Shown: positions 6,804-6,945 of the stretch, piece after piece
Position numbering within the stretch: the first letter of the stretch is position 1
How the letters are laid out: each line of letters starts with the position of its first letter
Source of the DNA: UBA3210 sp963610315
GTDB lineage: Bacteria; Bacillota_I; Bacilli_A; RFN20; CAG-449
NCBI GenBank assembly: GCA_963610315.1
Contig: CAVDMV010000037.1
Span: 1-6,945, forward strand
Length of the DNA: 6,945 bases
Direction of reading: 5' to 3'
Program-made: the position numbers and the translations under genes
The notes under the pieces: model-generated
Database searches by the model: none
The model's input: only the letters and a program-made list of their open reading frames with translations
Told to the model about the DNA's origin: nothing

Positions 6804-6847
6804 ATCATAACTTGTATACAATTTAAACTATATTTATAGTTTGTAAA
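6804..6847 (-). promoter_or_regulatory. Probable promoter/operator region of the asp23-fakA unit, with two palindromes
   Basis: The asp23 leader holds a perfect 10-bp palindrome TTGTATACAA (6812-6821). Three bases away is an 8-bp inverted repeat, AAACTATA and TATAGTTT, around 2 bp (6825-6842). A TATGAT hexamer (6804-6809, minus strand) is a fair -10 box, but its -35 position (TATAGT) is poor. A TTTACA (6842-6847) is a fair -35 but is badly spaced from it. A promoter is expected somewhere here, because a T tract follows the 5S gene upstream, but its exact boxes cannot be fixed. The palindromes could be operator sites or AT-rich coincidence. Confidence 0.35.
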
Positions 6848-6890
6848 AAAAGTAATAATTGAATTCTTCTAAAATATCGAATAAATTTTC

Positions 6891-6910
6891 AAAAAAAAAG
6901 CCCGGCAGCT
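6891..6910 (-). terminator. T tract ending the rRNA transcript, using the 5S terminal helix as stem
   Basis: Nine consecutive T residues on the minus strand (6899 down to 6891) directly follow the 5S 3' end GCTGCCGGGC. No separate inverted repeat lies between the 5S and the T tract. The stem would therefore be helix I of the 5S itself, whose 5' strand is outside the window. The stem half is thus inferred and only the T tract is seen. Confidence 0.55.
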
Positions 6911-6945
6911 CGCTATTCTGTCCTTACGGATACCTTCGCCACTAC
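6900..6945 (-). rRNA. rrf: 5S ribosomal RNA, 3' part (truncated by the window edge)
   Basis: Read on the minus strand, this stretch starts GTAGTGGCGAAGG and ends AGAATAGCGAGCTGCCGGGC. It corresponds to the loop E/helix IV region and the 3' strand of helix I of 5S rRNA. The GAAxATAGCxAGCTGCC pattern matches the 3' end of Mollicutes-type 5S, for example Mycoplasma capricolum as I remember it. The GC content is clearly higher than the surrounding DNA, as expected for rRNA. The first roughly 65-70 nt of the gene, and presumably the 23S and 16S genes, lie beyond the right edge. It was assigned by eye; an SRP RNA was considered and fits less well. Confidence 0.85.

Noticed and set aside
6786..6890. 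Riboswitch or T-box upstream of the Asp23-family gene
   Set aside because: The stretch is short and AT-rich, with only two small palindromes. No conserved riboswitch or T-box sequence was recognised.
6900..6945. SRP (4.5S) RNA or RNase P RNA end
   Set aside because: TCCGTAAGGA and GGACAGAAT recall parts of these RNAs, but the conserved SRP tetraloop context (GGAAGGAAGCAGCC) is absent. The GAATAGC-AGCTGCC ending fits 5S rRNA better.

Overview
The window comes from a low-GC, AT-rich genome of the Bacillota/Tenericutes sphere. All genes lie on the minus strand, so transcription runs from the right end of the window to the left. Three things point to a Mollicutes-like or RF39/Acholeplasma/Erysipelotrichia-type bacterium rather than a Mycoplasma proper. 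The 3' part of a 5S rRNA resembles the Mollicutes form. The yloU-yloV/fakA-recG neighbourhood is characteristic of Bacillota. All six tryptophans in the predicted proteins are encoded by TGG, and none of the five long frames is interrupted by TGA, which argues for the standard bacterial code (table 11). All five CDS end in TAA.

Layout in the direction of transcription: (1) the 3' end of a 5S rRNA (6900-6945), cut by the window edge and followed directly by nine T residues; (2) a leader of about 115 bp with two adjacent palindromes and no clear consensus promoter; (3) an Asp23/Gls24 (YloU-like) protein gene; (4) 11 to 20 bp later, depending on the start chosen, fakA (YloV/Dak2-type fatty acid kinase), which ends in a strong intrinsic terminator; (5) a second unit with its own good promoter, holding a GT28/MGDG-synthase-like glycosyltransferase gene that overlaps by 23 bp a membrane-embedded GT2 glycosyltransferase gene, followed by a probable terminator that overlaps the GT2 stop codon; (6) recG, complete, ending at the left edge. 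Coding density is very high. The largest gene-free stretches are the 140 bp between fakA and the glycosyltransferases and the roughly 125 bp between the 5S and the Asp23 gene.

How the genes may work together: FakA phosphorylates fatty acids bound to a FakB (DegV-family) partner, which is not in this window, and so feeds exogenous acyl chains into phospholipid synthesis. A GT28 enzyme of the diacylglycerol-glycosyltransferase type would use the downstream lipid (diacylglycerol) as acceptor. The processive-type GT2 membrane enzyme is translationally coupled to it and could extend a glycan or glycolipid at the membrane. The two glycosyltransferases therefore look like a small glycolipid or surface-glycan cassette placed between fakA and recG. 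The link to lipids is inferred from context and family resemblance and is not shown directly. No mobile element, CRISPR array, tRNA or phage gene was seen.
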